Below, piece by piece: positions 18,851-31,839 of a stretch of DNA of 64,000 bases. Below the pieces are notes generated by a model. It was not told the DNA's origin, did not search any database, and worked only from the letters and a program-made list of their open reading frames with translations. The position numbers and the translations under genes were made by a program. Each line of letters opens with the position of its first letter. Position 1 is the stretch's first letter. Source of the stretch: Floricoccus tropicus. Lineage in GTDB: Bacteria > Bacillota > Bacilli > Lactobacillales > Streptococcaceae. The stretch is taken from the NCBI RefSeq assembly GCF_001832905.1, contig NZ_MKIR01000024.1, forward strand, positions 186,001-250,000, in the 5' to 3' direction.

Positions 18851-19012
18851 ATGGGAAAATACCAATTAGATAATAAAGGACAGGCTTCTGTTGAAAAGTA
18901 TCATGAGAAAAATTCAACTGACAAACCTAGCAAACAAGACAAAGTAGCAGAGCTACGTGCCCAATTTTTGAAAAAGAAAAACGGTGGCAAGAATGAAAAA
19001 TCCAAAGCCTAA
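18851..19012 (+). CDS. Small hydrophilic protein between nrdD and nrdG
   Basis: A 53-aa ORF starting MGKYQLDNKGQASVEKYHEK. AAAGGAG sits seven bases before its ATG, the strongest RBS in this operon. The product is highly charged, Lys-rich at the C-terminus, without Cys, membrane segment or signal peptide. It overlaps nrdG by 20 bases, so nrdG translation is probably coupled to it. Short ORFs occur between nrdD and nrdG in other lactic acid bacteria as far as I recall, but I know of no assigned function. Confidence 0.75.
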   Translation: MGKYQLDNKGQASVEKYHEKNSTDKPSKQDKVAELRAQFLKKKNGGKNEKSKA

Positions 19013-19592
19013 GGAATGGCTTGCCTCAGACCTTAGTCAGAATTATATTGCCGACTATAAACCCTTCAATTTTGTGGACGGAGAAGGGGTGCGTAATAGC
19101 CTCTATGTTTCTGGCTGTCCCTTTGCTTGTGAGGGTTGCTATAATGTGGCTGCCCAAAACTTTCGCTATGGGAGACCATATACACAGGAACTAGAAGACC
19201 GTATCGTGACGGATATGGCTCAACCTTACGTTCAAGGACTTACTCTTCTTGGTGGTGAACCCTTTCTCAATACTGGTGTCGTACTTCCTTTGGTTAAAAG
19301 AATACATGAGGAACTACCAGAGAAAGATATTTGGTCTTGGTCAGGCTATACCTGGGAAGAATTACAAGAAGAGAGCGATGATAAACTTGAGTTGCTTGCT
19401 AATATTGATATCTTAGTTGATGGTCGTTTCGATATATCAAAGAAGAATCTGCTTTTGCAATTTCGCGGGTCCAGCAACCAAAGAATAATCGATGTCAAAA
19501 AATCACTTTCAAGTGGTCAGGTAGTTATCTGGGATAAGCTAAATGATGGCAATCAAGAATTTGAACAACTTCACAAAGAAAACATGATATAA
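18993..19592 (+). CDS. nrdG: Anaerobic ribonucleotide reductase activating protein (radical SAM)
   Basis: Radical SAM activase of 199 aa that installs the glycyl radical on NrdD. The iron-sulfur/SAM motif is CPFACEGC (C-x3-C-x2-C, about residues 43-50), followed by LLGGEPF, the SAM-binding GGE. A GTG at 18984 is in frame; ATG 18993 is preferred because GGTGG lies five bases upstream and homologues start with a short lead before the FVDGEGVR region. The weak RBS and the overlap with the 53-aa ORF suggest coupled translation. Confidence 0.93.
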   Translation: MKNPKPKEWLASDLSQNYIADYKPFNFVDGEGVRNSLYVSGCPFACEGCYNVAAQNFRYGRPYTQELEDRIVTDMAQPYVQGLTLLGGEPFLNTGVVLPLVKRIHEELPEKDIWSWSGYTWEELQEESDDKLELLANIDILVDGRFDISKKNLLLQFRGSSNQRIIDVKKSLSSGQVVIWDKLNDGNQEFEQLHKENMI

Positions 19593-19627
19593 AGAACAAT
19601 TCATTTACTTGGATTGTTTTCATTTTG
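19593..19627 (+). terminator. Terminator of the nrd operon
   Basis: A 10-bp stem (AGAACAATTC with GGATTGTTTT, G-U pairs included), 8-base loop and a T-rich tail right after the nrdG stop. It overlaps the upstream edge of the next promoter (extended -10 at 19626-19634, TG-T-TATAAT). Confidence 0.72.
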
Positions 19628-19663
19628 TTATAATTATTAATAGTAAATTAATGGAGTATGTCG

Positions 19664-20092
19664 ATGTCAAAAGGTGTTTTTAATATCATAGTTCAAGATG
19701 AACAAGTTATTTTAGTTAAAAGAAGGGATTTACCAATATGGGATTTACCAGGAGGTCATCTGGACTCAGAGGAGAGTGAATTTGAATGTGCAATTCGGGA
19801 AGCTTATGAAGAAACAGGTCTCATCGTCAAACCTGAATATTTAATTGGAAAATATGTTATTGAAGAACTTGATGATACACAGTTTGTATATAAAAGTAAT
19901 ATTGAAAGTGGAGAGTTAATAAAATCTGGACCTGAAACAAAGGAACTCAGATATTTTAATCTTAATTATCTTCCCTTGTTTATGGTGCCTAATAGAAGAC
20001 GGCAAATAAAAGATTTTCAAGACAAAAATGAAAATAAAGAAGTCACGATCAAGGAAAAATTTCTCATAAGATTGTTGAGAAAGATTTTGTAA
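19664..20092 (+). CDS. Nudix hydrolase
   Basis: Cytosolic Nudix-fold pyrophosphohydrolase of 142 aa. The complete Nudix box runs GHLDSEE then SEFECAI then REAYEETGL (G-x5-E-x7-R-E-x2-E-E-x-G-U, about residues 29-51). The substrate cannot be inferred; relatives act on modified nucleotides, nucleotide sugars or ADP-ribose. ATG 19658 is in frame, but GGAG at 19653-19656 fits ATG 19664. Own promoter with extended TATAAT at 19629-19634. The C-terminus is Lys/Arg-rich. Confidence 0.88.
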   Translation: MSKGVFNIIVQDEQVILVKRRDLPIWDLPGGHLDSEESEFECAIREAYEETGLIVKPEYLIGKYVIEELDDTQFVYKSNIESGELIKSGPETKELRYFNLNYLPLFMVPNRRRQIKDFQDKNENKEVTIKEKFLIRLLRKIL

Positions 20093-20131
20093 GATATCAA
20101 ACTTTAGATGTAAGAAATTTTTCTGAAAATT

Positions 20132-20140
20132 TGATACAAT
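20132..20140 (+). promoter_or_regulatory. Extended -10 promoter for pepO
   Basis: TG-A-TACAAT at 20132-20140, 24 bases before the start codon, with no recognisable -35. Confidence 0.5.
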
Positions 20141-20164
20141 AGATTTAATTATAAGGAGGACAAT

Positions 20165-22045
20165 ATGGTTAGAATTCAAGATGATTTATACGAAGCAGTC
20201 AATGCCGATTGGTTGAGCAAGGCAGAAATTCCAGGCGACAGACCAAGAATTGGTGGATTTGATGAGCTTGTTATTAATAATGAAAAAACATTAATGGAAG
20301 ACTTTTCTGGTTTCCCTAAGTTTGATGATCCAGTTATGGACCAATTTTTGCTTTTCTACAAGAAAGCACAAGACTATGATACTCGTAATAAGCAAGGTGC
20401 AGAACCTGTAAAGTCTAATTTAGCTAAAATCGAAGCAATTAAGGATTTTGATGACTTAACTTCAAAATTTACAGAAATGGTATTTGAAAATTATGGATCG
20501 CTTCCATTTGATCTTTCAGTATCTCCGGATATGAAAGATGCAATCCATCATGCGCTTTATTTCTCGAGCCCTGGTTTAATCTTGCCTGATACTACGTATT
20601 ATGCTGAAGAGCATCCACGTAAGGAAGAACTTCTTAATGTATATAGAGAAAACACTGTCGAAATCATGGAAAAATTCGGTTATGACAAGGAATTTGCTGA
20701 AAAAACAGTAGATAATACTTTGAAATTTGATGCCCTTTTAGTTCCTTATGTAAATACAAGTGAAGAGTGGGCTCAATATGCAGGTCTTTATAATCCAGTA
20801 GATATATCTGAATTTGTTTCTCATATCAAAACTTTCAACTCAGGAAAATTAATCACTGATTTAATCAAGACTATGCCAGAGAAAGTTTTAGTTTATGAAA
20901 AAAGATTTTATGAAAACTTTAATGAGATAGTAAATCCAGAAAATTTCGAGTTAATTAAATCATATATTTTAGCTGCGGAAGTACGTACTGCAACACCTTA
21001 CCTTTCTGAAGAATTAAGAGTTTTAGGTGGAGTATTTGGCCGTGCTTTAAGTGGTACTGCTGAGGCGCGTAGTCCTGAAAAAGCAGCTTATGATCTAGCA
21101 ACTGGAATCTTCTCTCAAGCTGTTGGTCTTTATTATGGTAAAAAATACTTTGGTGAAGATGCAAAAAATGATGTTAAATATATGACAGCTCAAATGATTC
21201 AAGTTTACCAAGAACGTCTCCGCCATAATGACTGGTTATCTAAGGAAACGATAGAAAAAGCTATTGAAAAGCTTGATGCAATGACAGTCTTTGTCGGATA
21301 TCCAGATAAACTTCCTAAAGTCTACACTGAATTTAAGGTTGGAAGTGGAAGTATCTACGAGGATTCCTTCAGTATTGGTCGTGCGTTAATTCGTCGTCAC
21401 TATGGCAAGTTCTCTGAAAATGTAGATAAGACTGAGTGGCATATGCCGGCACATATGGTAAATGCTTATTTCAGTCCAGATAGTAATACTATCGTCTTCC
21501 CGGCAGCTATCCTACAAGCACCATTCTATAGTCTTGAACAAACTAAGAGTCAAAATTATGGTGGTATCGGTGCTGTTATTGCCCATGAAATCTCACATGC
21601 TTTCGATAATAATGGAGCACTTTTTGATAAGTATGGTAACATGGAAAATTGGTGGACAGAGGAAGACTTTAAAGCTTTCGAAGATAAACAAAAGCTAATG
21701 GTTGATGAGTTTGATGGTCTTGAAATTGCTGGTGGAAAAGTTAATGGTACCCTTGTGGTGTCTGAAAATATTGCAGATGCTGGTGGTCTTACAGCAGCAA
21801 TGACAGCAGCACTTCTTGAAGAAGATGCAAACCTTGAGGAATTGTTTACCCAATGGGCAACAATCTGGCGTATGAAAGCTCATAAAGAGTATCAACAAAT
21901 GCTCTTAAGTGCAGATGTTCACGCGCCTGGTAAACTTCGTGCAAATGTTCAACCAACTAACCTTGATGAATTCTTTGAAACATTTGATGTCAAAGAAGGA
22001 GATGAAATGTGGCGTGCACCAGAAGACCGAGTTAGAATTTGGTAA
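20165..22045 (+). CDS. pepO: Neutral endopeptidase PepO (M13 family)
   Basis: Neprilysin-type zinc endopeptidase of 626 aa, the lactococcal PepO involved in degrading casein-derived and other peptides. Zinc ligands are in AVIAHEISHAFD (HExxH, about residues 474-478) and in ENIADAGGL (the third ligand Glu and the family Asp). NAYFSPDSNTIVFPAAILQ upstream is the substrate-binding N-A-Y/F motif. There is no signal peptide, so it is cytosolic as in lactococci. RBS AAGGAGG precedes ATG 20165. It is not linked to an opp operon here. Confidence 0.95.
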   Translation: MVRIQDDLYEAVNADWLSKAEIPGDRPRIGGFDELVINNEKTLMEDFSGFPKFDDPVMDQFLLFYKKAQDYDTRNKQGAEPVKSNLAKIEAIKDFDDLTSKFTEMVFENYGSLPFDLSVSPDMKDAIHHALYFSSPGLILPDTTYYAEEHPRKEELLNVYRENTVEIMEKFGYDKEFAEKTVDNTLKFDALLVPYVNTSEEWAQYAGLYNPVDISEFVSHIKTFNSGKLITDLIKTMPEKVLVYEKRFYENFNEIVNPENFELIKSYILAAEVRTATPYLSEELRVLGGVFGRALSGTAEARSPEKAAYDLATGIFSQAVGLYYGKKYFGEDAKNDVKYMTAQMIQVYQERLRHNDWLSKETIEKAIEKLDAMTVFVGYPDKLPKVYTEFKVGSGSIYEDSFSIGRALIRRHYGKFSENVDKTEWHMPAHMVNAYFSPDSNTIVFPAAILQAPFYSLEQTKSQNYGGIGAVIAHEISHAFDNNGALFDKYGNMENWWTEEDFKAFEDKQKLMVDEFDGLEIAGGKVNGTLVVSENIADAGGLTAAMTAALLEEDANLEELFTQWATIWRMKAHKEYQQMLLSADVHAPGKLRANVQPTNLDEFFETFDVKEGDEMWRAPEDRVRIW

Positions 22046-22144
22046 GCCGATCCCATCGGAGTTGTGATTGAGACTAGTCACTTTAGTGGCTCAGACTTCT
22101 TGATATTTAAACAATAGCTATTTTGAAATAAAAGTGTTAATTAA

Positions 22145-22177
22145 AAAGCATCTGGAGTATTAATCTCTAGATGCTTT
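22145..22177. terminator. Bidirectional terminator between pepO and lysR
   Basis: Arms AAAGCATCTGGAG and CTCTAGATGCTTT (one G-U pair), 7-base loop, T-rich tails on both strands. The 22046-22144 stretch before it holds two further small stems. Confidence 0.85.
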
Positions 22178-22186
22178 ATTTATATA

Positions 22187-22999
22187 TTAAAAATCTTTCA
22201 TAAGATTTTTAATCAATTCAGATATTTTTGAAATTTCGATACTAGAGTTGTAGGGATTTGGAATGAGAAAAATCTTTCTGCTATTAACTTTTTTCTGAAT
22301 CTTAATCTTATCGGTAGCAGCTAATCCTGAAATAATTGACTGACCAATTCCTTCCTCTATTAATTTTTCTAGTAGTTCATTGCTATCAATATTAATAATG
22401 GGGAGTTGAATATTATTTTCATTCATAAAAATTTCATTAAAGAATCTAGTTCCAGATTCTTTCTCACGCATTAGCCAATATTTAGAATCTGCGTTTCCGG
22501 CAAGAACTAACTCATCTTCGTATATGACTTCTTTTTTTAGATTAGGAGTCTCGATTGGTTTTTCTATAATTGCTATATGGGCATGATTGTTTTGAATTTG
22601 TTCCAAAGCCTTTTTTGAATTCATCATTTTAATGGTGAAGTTAACATTTGGAAATGTTTTAAGAACATCAGTCATTAATTTAGGTAATATATGATTGGCT
22701 ACAGTATTTGAACAAACGATTATACATTCCTCTTTAAAGTTTTCTTTTTGCATGACTTGCTCAAAAGAATTAGAAAGATTTTCGATTATAGCTAATAGTT
22801 TTGGATAGAGAAAATCGGCTTCTTTTGTTGGAACGACATTTTGCTTTCCATTTCGATGGAATAGTTGTATTCCGTAATTTTGCTCTAACTTCTTAATTTG
22901 AAGAGATACTGTTGGTTGTGAAATATAAAGTTTTTCAGCAGCAAAAGAAAAATTTTTTGTTTCATAGACGGCAATAAATGTTTTAATCCAATCAAGCAT
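22187..22999 (-). CDS. LysR-family transcriptional regulator
   Basis: DNA-binding regulator of 270 aa. The N-terminal winged HTH (residues 1-60) is typical: LDWIKTFIAVYETKNFSFAAEKLYISQPTVSLQIKKLE. The effector-binding domain follows (about 88-270) and is a little short for the family. It is divergent from a TDT-type transporter with 109 bases between start codons, so it most likely controls that transporter and itself. The ligand is unknown; a small organic or inorganic anion carried by the transporter is the natural guess. RBS AAGGAG. Confidence 0.9.
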   Translation of the reverse strand: MLDWIKTFIAVYETKNFSFAAEKLYISQPTVSLQIKKLEQNYGIQLFHRNGKQNVVPTKEADFLYPKLLAIIENLSNSFEQVMQKENFKEECIIVCSNTVANHILPKLMTDVLKTFPNVNFTIKMMNSKKALEQIQNNHAHIAIIEKPIETPNLKKEVIYEDELVLAGNADSKYWLMREKESGTRFFNEIFMNENNIQLPIINIDSNELLEKLIEEGIGQSIISGLAATDKIKIQKKVNSRKIFLIPNPYNSSIEISKISELIKNLMKDF

Positions 23000-23024
23000 G
23001 TTGACTCCTTTATTTACTTTATTA

Positions 23025-23038
23025 ATAATAACTATTAT
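23025..23038. promoter_or_regulatory. Possible LysR operator
   Basis: Perfect inverted repeat ATAATA-AC-TATTAT in the 109-bp divergent space between lysR and the transporter. The size fits a LysR-type binding core, but AT-rich DNA produces such repeats easily. Confidence 0.3.
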
Positions 23039-23108
23039 AAATATTTATTTTACAAATGCAAAATTCTTAACTATCATAAATAAAGATAAAAAAACTAAAG
23101 GAGAAAAA

Positions 23109-24083
23109 ATGATACATTCATTTAAAGAATTTTTAAAGAGGATACCAATACCTATTTGTGGCTTAATTCTAGGTACAGTATCCCTTGGAAATTTATTATA
23201 TTCAATTAACTACCATATATTAGGGAATATATTTTGCATTCTAGGATGCCTTTTAATGGTTTTAGTAGTACTGAAAATTATTTTCACCATGGACCATACG
23301 CTGAAAGCTATGAAGGATCCAATAGTTGCTTCGGTATCACCGACTTTTACGATGGCGCTTATGGTTATTGCAGCATTCTTGACACGTGTGCTTCCATTAA
23401 GTCCACTTGTTCAAGTAATCTGGCTATTTGCGGTTATTCTTCACTTTGCTCTTATGGTTTTTTTTGTTGCCGTTCACGTTTTTCCTGAAAAGTTAAGCCT
23501 AGAAAACATCTACCCTAGTTGGTTTATAACATTTGTTGGAATGGGAGTAATACCCAATACATCAAATTTATTTATTCAAGAACTGGGACAAATTACTATT
23601 TGGCTAGCCTTAATCCTCTATTTACTACTCCTTCCGATTCTTATAAAGAGGGTAGTTTTTATGTCGAATATGCCAGACTCAGCAATGCCTCTTGTTACCA
23701 TCATGACAGCCCCAGGTTCGCTCTGTTTAGCGGGATATCTGTCAGTCACAACACACCCATGTATGCCGCTAGTAGTTTTCTTGCTAGTCCTATCTCAGCT
23801 AATATATTTCCTAGTCGTTGCCAATTTCTCTAAGCTTCTTCAAAAGCAGTTTTACCCGAGTTATGCAGCCTTTACTTTCCCGATGGTTATTACTGCAACA
23901 GCCATAACAAGAGTTAAATCATTATTTACTGATAAGGAATTTCTATATATGATACTCAATTACCTTAGTGTATTTGAAGTAGTTATTGCAATTCTTATTG
24001 TACTTTATGTGCTATATAAATATTTAGTGTTTTTGAGGCAGCAACTAGTTATTAAAAACCGAATTCATGTGTTAAATAAATAG
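23109..24083 (+). CDS. TDT-family (TehA/SLAC1-like) transporter
   Basis: Integral membrane protein of 324 aa with about 10 helices, resembling the tellurite-resistance/dicarboxylate transporter group that includes TehA, SLAC1 anion channels and the so-called exfoliative toxin A/B family of streptococcal annotations. Seen are RIPIPICGLILGTVSLGNLL at the N-terminus, PDSAMPLVTIMTAPGSLCLAGYL in the middle and FPMVITATAITR late. The frame is open up to 22998, inside lysR, but GGAG eight bases before ATG 23109 sets the start. Substrate is unknown; it is likely controlled by the divergent LysR gene. Confidence 0.82.
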   Translation: MIHSFKEFLKRIPIPICGLILGTVSLGNLLYSINYHILGNIFCILGCLLMVLVVLKIIFTMDHTLKAMKDPIVASVSPTFTMALMVIAAFLTRVLPLSPLVQVIWLFAVILHFALMVFFVAVHVFPEKLSLENIYPSWFITFVGMGVIPNTSNLFIQELGQITIWLALILYLLLLPILIKRVVFMSNMPDSAMPLVTIMTAPGSLCLAGYLSVTTHPCMPLVVFLLVLSQLIYFLVVANFSKLLQKQFYPSYAAFTFPMVITATAITRVKSLFTDKEFLYMILNYLSVFEVVIAILIVLYVLYKYLVFLRQQLVIKNRIHVLNK

Positions 24084-24170
24084 TTGTGAAAAGAAATTTA
24101 TTTACCAGATTAGATGATGAAAATTTATATTTTTTAGGTTTTATAAATGCTTTTAAAATAAGCACATTCC

Positions 24171-24198
24171 TTGATTTTTTACAGGAATAAGGTATAAT
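24171..24198 (+). promoter_or_regulatory. rpoBC promoter
   Basis: TTGATT (24171-24176), 16-bp spacer, perfect TATAAT (24193-24198). The start would be near 24205, leaving a leader of about 250 bases before rpoB. Confidence 0.78.
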
Positions 24199-24454
24199 AG
24201 AGAGAAATAGTTTGTCGGTACGTTTGGTGTGAAATATTGTCCATACTAGGCGTAGTAAGGCAGCGGTGAAGAGATTGACCGTTGCTTTTTTTGCCGTTTT
24301 AGACCACCGATTTCAATTGATGTAATTGAAATTTAATGTTTCTAAATGTTCAGACTACTTTAAATAACTATTTGGAACAAAGGACATAGGCTTTTGAAAG
24401 TAAATGTTATTTATACTTCAGAAGACTATAAAATAGGAAAGAGGAGAAACTACA
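24199..24454 (+). other. Long 5' leader of rpoB
   Basis: Within the 371-base gap 24084-24454 the first part is AT-rich spacer and the rest is transcribed leader. The leader holds an intrinsic-terminator hairpin at 24260-24292, a perfect inverted repeat ATTTCAATT/AATTGAAAT at 24310-24332, and the rpoB RBS (GAGGAG, 24441-24446). No ORF of convincing quality and no known riboswitch was recognised. Confidence 0.6.
24260..24292 (+). terminator. Intrinsic terminator/attenuator inside the rpoB leader
   Basis: Stem GCAGCGGT with ACCGTTGC (8 bp, one G-U), a 10-base loop and a T7 tail, about 55-90 bases after the predicted transcription start. It would end transcripts before rpoB unless read through, so it either attenuates rpoBC or ends a separate short RNA of about 90 nt. 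Confidence 0.75.
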
Positions 24455-28051
<3,597 letters not shown>

Positions 28052-28092
28052 ATTCTAATTTTAGGAAAATAAACAGATTTTGAGAACTTACA

Positions 28093-28126
28093 TTGACTAG
28101 GGTGGACATGCTTCACCCTTGGTCAA
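28093..28126 (+). other. Hairpin in the rpoB-rpoC spacer
   Basis: TTGACTAGGGTG and CACCCTTGGTCAA pair over about 12 bp with one bulge, around a 9-base loop. The tail AAGTTTTATA is only weakly T-rich. It may be a processing or stability element or partial attenuator between rpoB and rpoC. Confidence 0.55.
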
Positions 28127-28152
28127 GTTTTATATAGCTAGGAGAAGAAATC

Positions 28153-31100
28153 TTGGTAGATGTTAATAAATTTCAGAGTATGCAAATATCTCTGGCTTCA
28201 CCACGTCAAATTCGTACTTGGTCATATGGTGAAGTAAAAAAACCAGAAACAATTAACTACCGTACATTGAAACCAGAACGTGAAGGACTATTCGATGAAA
28301 GAATTTTTGGTCCAACTAAAGACTGGGAATGTGCATGTGGTAAATATAAACGTATTCGTTATAAAGGTATTATTTGTGACCGCTGTGGTGTTGAAGTAAC
28401 TCGTGCTAAAGTACGTCGTGAACGTATGGGACATATCGAGCTTGCCGCTCCAGTAACTCACATTTGGTATTTCAAAGGAATCCCTTCACGTATGGGATTA
28501 GCCTTAGATATGAGTCCTCGTGCTCTTGAAGAAGTAATTTATTTTGCTTCATACGTGGTAATTGATCCAAAAGAAACTCCGCTTGAGAAGAAAAGTCTTT
28601 TAAGCGAACGTGAGTATCGTGAAAAAATGCTTGAATATGGCTATGGTTCATTCGTTGCAAAAATGGGTGCTGAAGCAATTCAAGATCTTTTAATTGATGT
28701 TGACCTTGATAAAGAAATCGCTGAATTAAAAGAAGAACTTAAGACTGCAAGTGGTCAAAAACGTGTTAAAGCTGTTCGTCGTTTAGATATTTTAGATGCT
28801 TTCCGTAAATCAGACAATCAACTTGATTGGATGGTAATGGATGTTCTCCCAGTTATTCCACCAGATTTGCGTCCGATGGTTCAACTTGATGGTGGACGTT
28901 TTGCAACAAGTGATTTAAATGATCTATATCGTCGTGTAATTAACCGTAATAACCGTCTTAAGCGTTTGATTGAACTTAATGCCCCTGGTATTATCGTTCA
29001 AAATGAAAAACGTATGCTTCAAGAAGCAGTAGATGCTTTGATTGATAATGGTCGTCGTGGTCGTCCAATCACAGGACCAGGGAACCGTCCACTTAAATCA
29101 TTAAGCCATATGCTTAAAGGTAAACAAGGTCGTTTCCGTCAAAACTTACTTGGTAAACGTGTTGACTATTCAGGACGTTCAGTAATCGTAGTTGGTCCAA
29201 CTCTTAAGATGTATCAATGTGGTCTTCCAAGAGAAATGGCTATTGAACTATTTAAACCATTTGTAATGGCTGAATTAGTTAAACGTGAGATGGCAGCGAA
29301 CATCCGTGCAGCAAAACGTAAAGTTGAGCGTATGGATGAAGATATCTGGGATGTACTTGAAGATGTAATTAAAGAACATCCAGTTCTACTTAACCGCGCA
29401 CCTACTCTACATAGACTTGGTATTCAAGCTTTTGAACCAGTTCTTATTGATGGACGTGCAATTCGTCTTCACCCACTTGTATGTGAAGCCTACAATGCCG
29501 ACTTCGATGGAGACCAAATGGCCGTTCACGTGCCACTTTCTGAGGAAGCACAAGCAGAAGCTCGTATCCTTATGTTAGCAGCTGAACACATCCTTAACCC
29601 TAAAGATGGTAAACCAGTAGTAACTCCTTCACAGGATATGGTACTAGGTAACTACTACCTAACTATGGAAGAAGCTGGTCGTGAAGGTGAAGGAATGATT
29701 TTTGCTGATCCTGAAGAAGCTGTAATTGCATGGCGTAATGGTTATGTACATTTACACTCTCGTGTGGGTATAGCTACTAAATCACTAGATAAACCTTGGT
29801 CAGATAGCCAAAAAGATACTATTTTATTAACAACAGTTGGTAAAATATTATTTAACTCTATCATGCCAGCAGAATTCCCATATTTAAATGAACCAACTAT
29901 GGAAAACTTAACTAGCCAAACTAACGATCGCTACTTTGTACAATCAGGTGGAGATGTTGTTGAAGCTATTAAGAACCTTCCGGAAGTACAACCGTTCAAG
30001 AAGAAAAATCTTGGTAATATCATTGCTGAAGTATTCAAACGTTTCCGTACAACAGAAACTTCTGAAATGCTTGACCGTTTGAAAGACCTTGGTTACCACC
30101 ATTCAACAAAAGCTGGTCTTACTGTAGGTATTGCAGATATTCCAGTCGTTGAGGAAAAACATGAAATTGTAGATGCTGCCCATGAAAAAGTGGAAGTAAT
30201 CACTAAACAATTCCGTCGTGGTCTTATTACTGATGATGAACGTTATCAAGCTGTAACTGATGTTTGGCGTGATGCAAAAGCTCAACTTGAAGATAAACTT
30301 GCTAAAGGTCAAGATTTCAAGAATCCAATCGTTATGATGATGGACTCAGGAGCCCGTGGTAATATCTCAAACTTCTCACAACTTGCCGGTATGCGCGGAC
30401 TTATGGCTGCCCCGAATGGTCGTATCATGGAATTACCAATCATCTCAAACTTCCGTGAAGGATTGTCAGTATTGGAAATGTTCTTCTCAACTCACGGAGC
30501 TCGTAAAGGTATGACCGATACAGCCCTTAAGACAGCCGATTCAGGTTACTTGACTCGTCGTCTAGTTGACGTTGCCCAAGACGTAATCATTCGTGAAGAT
30601 GACTGTGGAACTGACCGTGGACTTGTAATCAGTGCAATTACTGATGGTAAAGAAATGGTTGAACCACTTGAAGAACGTTTAATTGGACGTTACACTTCTC
30701 AAACAGTTATTAATCCTGAAACAGGTGAAGTAATCATTGGAAACGATGAGTTAATCACAGAAGATATCGCTAGCGCAATTGTTGCAGCTGGAATTGAGAA
30801 AGTTAAGATCCGTAGCGTATTTACATGTAAAACACGTCATGGCGTATGTAAACATTGTTATGGGGTTAACCTTGCTACTGGTGATGCTGTTGAGGTTGGT
30901 GAAGCAGTTGGTACAATTGCAGCGCAATCTATCGGTGAACCAGGTACTCAGCTTACAATGCGTACTTTCCATACAGGGGGGGTTGCCTCAAGTGAAGATA
31001 TCACTCAAGGTCTTCCTCGTATCCAAGAAATTTTTGAAGCACGTAATCCTAAAGGGGAAGCTACAATCACAGAAGTTACAGGTGAAGTTGTAGAAATTAC

Positions 31101-31767
31101 GGAAGAAGCAAGTACACGTACTAAAGAAGTAACCGTAAAAGGTGAAACTGATACACGTACTTACACAATTCCTTATACTTCTCGTACTAAGGTTGAAGTT
31201 GGTGACTTTATTCACCGTGGTACTCCACTTACAGAAGGTTCAATTGAACCTAAACATTTACTTGAAGTTCGTGATGCTTTATCAGTAGAAACTTATCTAC
31301 TTGCAGAAGTGCAAAAAGTATACCGTTCTCAAGGGGTAGAAATTGGAGACAAGCACGTTGAGGTAATGGTTCGTCAAATGCTTCGTAAAGTTCGTATCAT
31401 GGATCCAGGTGATACTGACTTACTTCCAGGAACACTTATGGATGTTTCAGACTTTGCAGATGCAAATGAAGATACTCTTGTTAAAGGTGCAGTACCTGCA
31501 ACAGGTCGTCCAGTTCTTATGGGTATCACTAAAGCATCACTTGAAACTAACTCATTCTTATCAGCAGCATCATTCCAAGAAACAACACGTGTTCTTACAG
31601 ATGCAGCGATTCGTGGTAAAAAAGACCACTTACTTGGACTTAAGGAAAATGTTATTATCGGTAAAATTATTCCAGCAGGTACTGGTATGCAACGTTACCG
31701 TAACATCGAACCTAAAGCTGAACTACCAGAGGTAGAAGTAGTCGAAACTATCGAAGTTACAGAATAA
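28153..31767 (+). CDS. rpoC: RNA polymerase beta' subunit
   Basis: Largest RNA polymerase subunit, 1204 aa. Start TTG 28153 with AGGAG ten bases before. The N-terminal zinc ribbon is CACGKYKR...CDRCG (about 60-78). The catalytic Mg motif [12 protein letters not shown] is at about 449-460. The second zinc site is near 890 ([13 protein letters not shown]), and the trigger-loop region MDSGARGN and [16 protein letters not shown] follow. Ends in a Glu/Val-rich tail and is followed by a terminator. Both rpoB and rpoC use TTG starts. Confidence 0.98.
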   Translation: MVDVNKFQSMQISLASPRQIRTWSYGEVKKPETINYRTLKPEREGLFDERIFGPTKDWECACGKYKRIRYKGIICDRCGVEVTRAKVRRERMGHIELAAPVTHIWYFKGIPSRMGLALDMSPRALEEVIYFASYVVIDPKETPLEKKSLLSEREYREKMLEYGYGSFVAKMGAEAIQDLLIDVDLDKEIAELKEELKTASGQKRVKAVRRLDILDAFRKSDNQLDWMVMDVLPVIPPDLRPMVQLDGGRFATSDLNDLYRRVINRNNRLKRLIELNAPGIIVQNEKRMLQEAVDALIDNGRRGRPITGPGNRPLKSLSHMLKGKQGRFRQNLLGKRVDYSGRSVIVVGPTLKMYQCGLPREMAIELFKPFVMAELVKREMAANIRAAKRKVERMDEDIWDVLEDVIKEHPVLLNRAPTLHRLGIQAFEPVLIDGRAIRLHPLVCEAYNADFDGDQMAVHVPLSEEAQAEARILMLAAEHILNPKDGKPVVTPSQDMVLGNYYLTMEEAGREGEGMIFADPEEAVIAWRNGYVHLHSRVGIATKSLDKPWSDSQKDTILLTTVGKILFNSIMPAEFPYLNEPTMENLTSQTNDRYFVQSGGDVVEAIKNLPEVQPFKKKNLGNIIAEVFKRFRTTETSEMLDRLKDLGYHHSTKAGLTVGIADIPVVEEKHEIVDAAHEKVEVITKQFRRGLITDDERYQAVTDVWRDAKAQLEDKLAKGQDFKNPIVMMMDSGARGNISNFSQLAGMRGLMAAPNGRIMELPIISNFREGLSVLEMFFSTHGARKGMTDTALKTADSGYLTRRLVDVAQDVIIREDDCGTDRGLVISAITDGKEMVEPLEERLIGRYTSQTVINPETGEVIIGNDELITEDIASAIVAAGIEKVKIRSVFTCKTRHGVCKHCYGVNLATGDAVEVGEAVGTIAAQSIGEPGTQLTMRTFHTGGVASSEDITQGLPRIQEIFEARNPKGEATITEVTGEVVEITEEASTRTKEVTVKGETDTRTYTIPYTSRTKVEVGDFIHRGTPLTEGSIEPKHLLEVRDALSVETYLLAEVQKVYRSQGVEIGDKHVEVMVRQMLRKVRIMDPGDTDLLPGTLMDVSDFADANEDTLVKGAVPATGRPVLMGITKASLETNSFLSAASFQETTRVLTDAAIRGKKDHLLGLKENVIIGKIIPAGTGMQRYRNIEPKAELPEVEVVETIEVTE

Positions 31768-31770
31768 TAT

Positions 31771-31807
31771 AAAAAAAGAGTCAATCGGAAGATTGCTCTT
31801 TTTTTAT
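31771..31807. terminator. rpoBC terminator
   Basis: AAAAAAAGAG(T)CAATC pairs with GATTGCTCTTTTTTT (one bulged T), GGAA loop, long T tail. The A-run on the 5' side makes it usable for the convergent sugar transporter gene too. Confidence 0.9.
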
Positions 31808-31839
31808 TAAATTTTAAAAAATTGACCAGTACTATTGAA

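Noticed and set aside
22998..23108. Longer N-terminus for the TDT transporter
   Set aside because: The frame is open but would overlap lysR, and the RBS before ATG 23109 and the family start fit the shorter protein.
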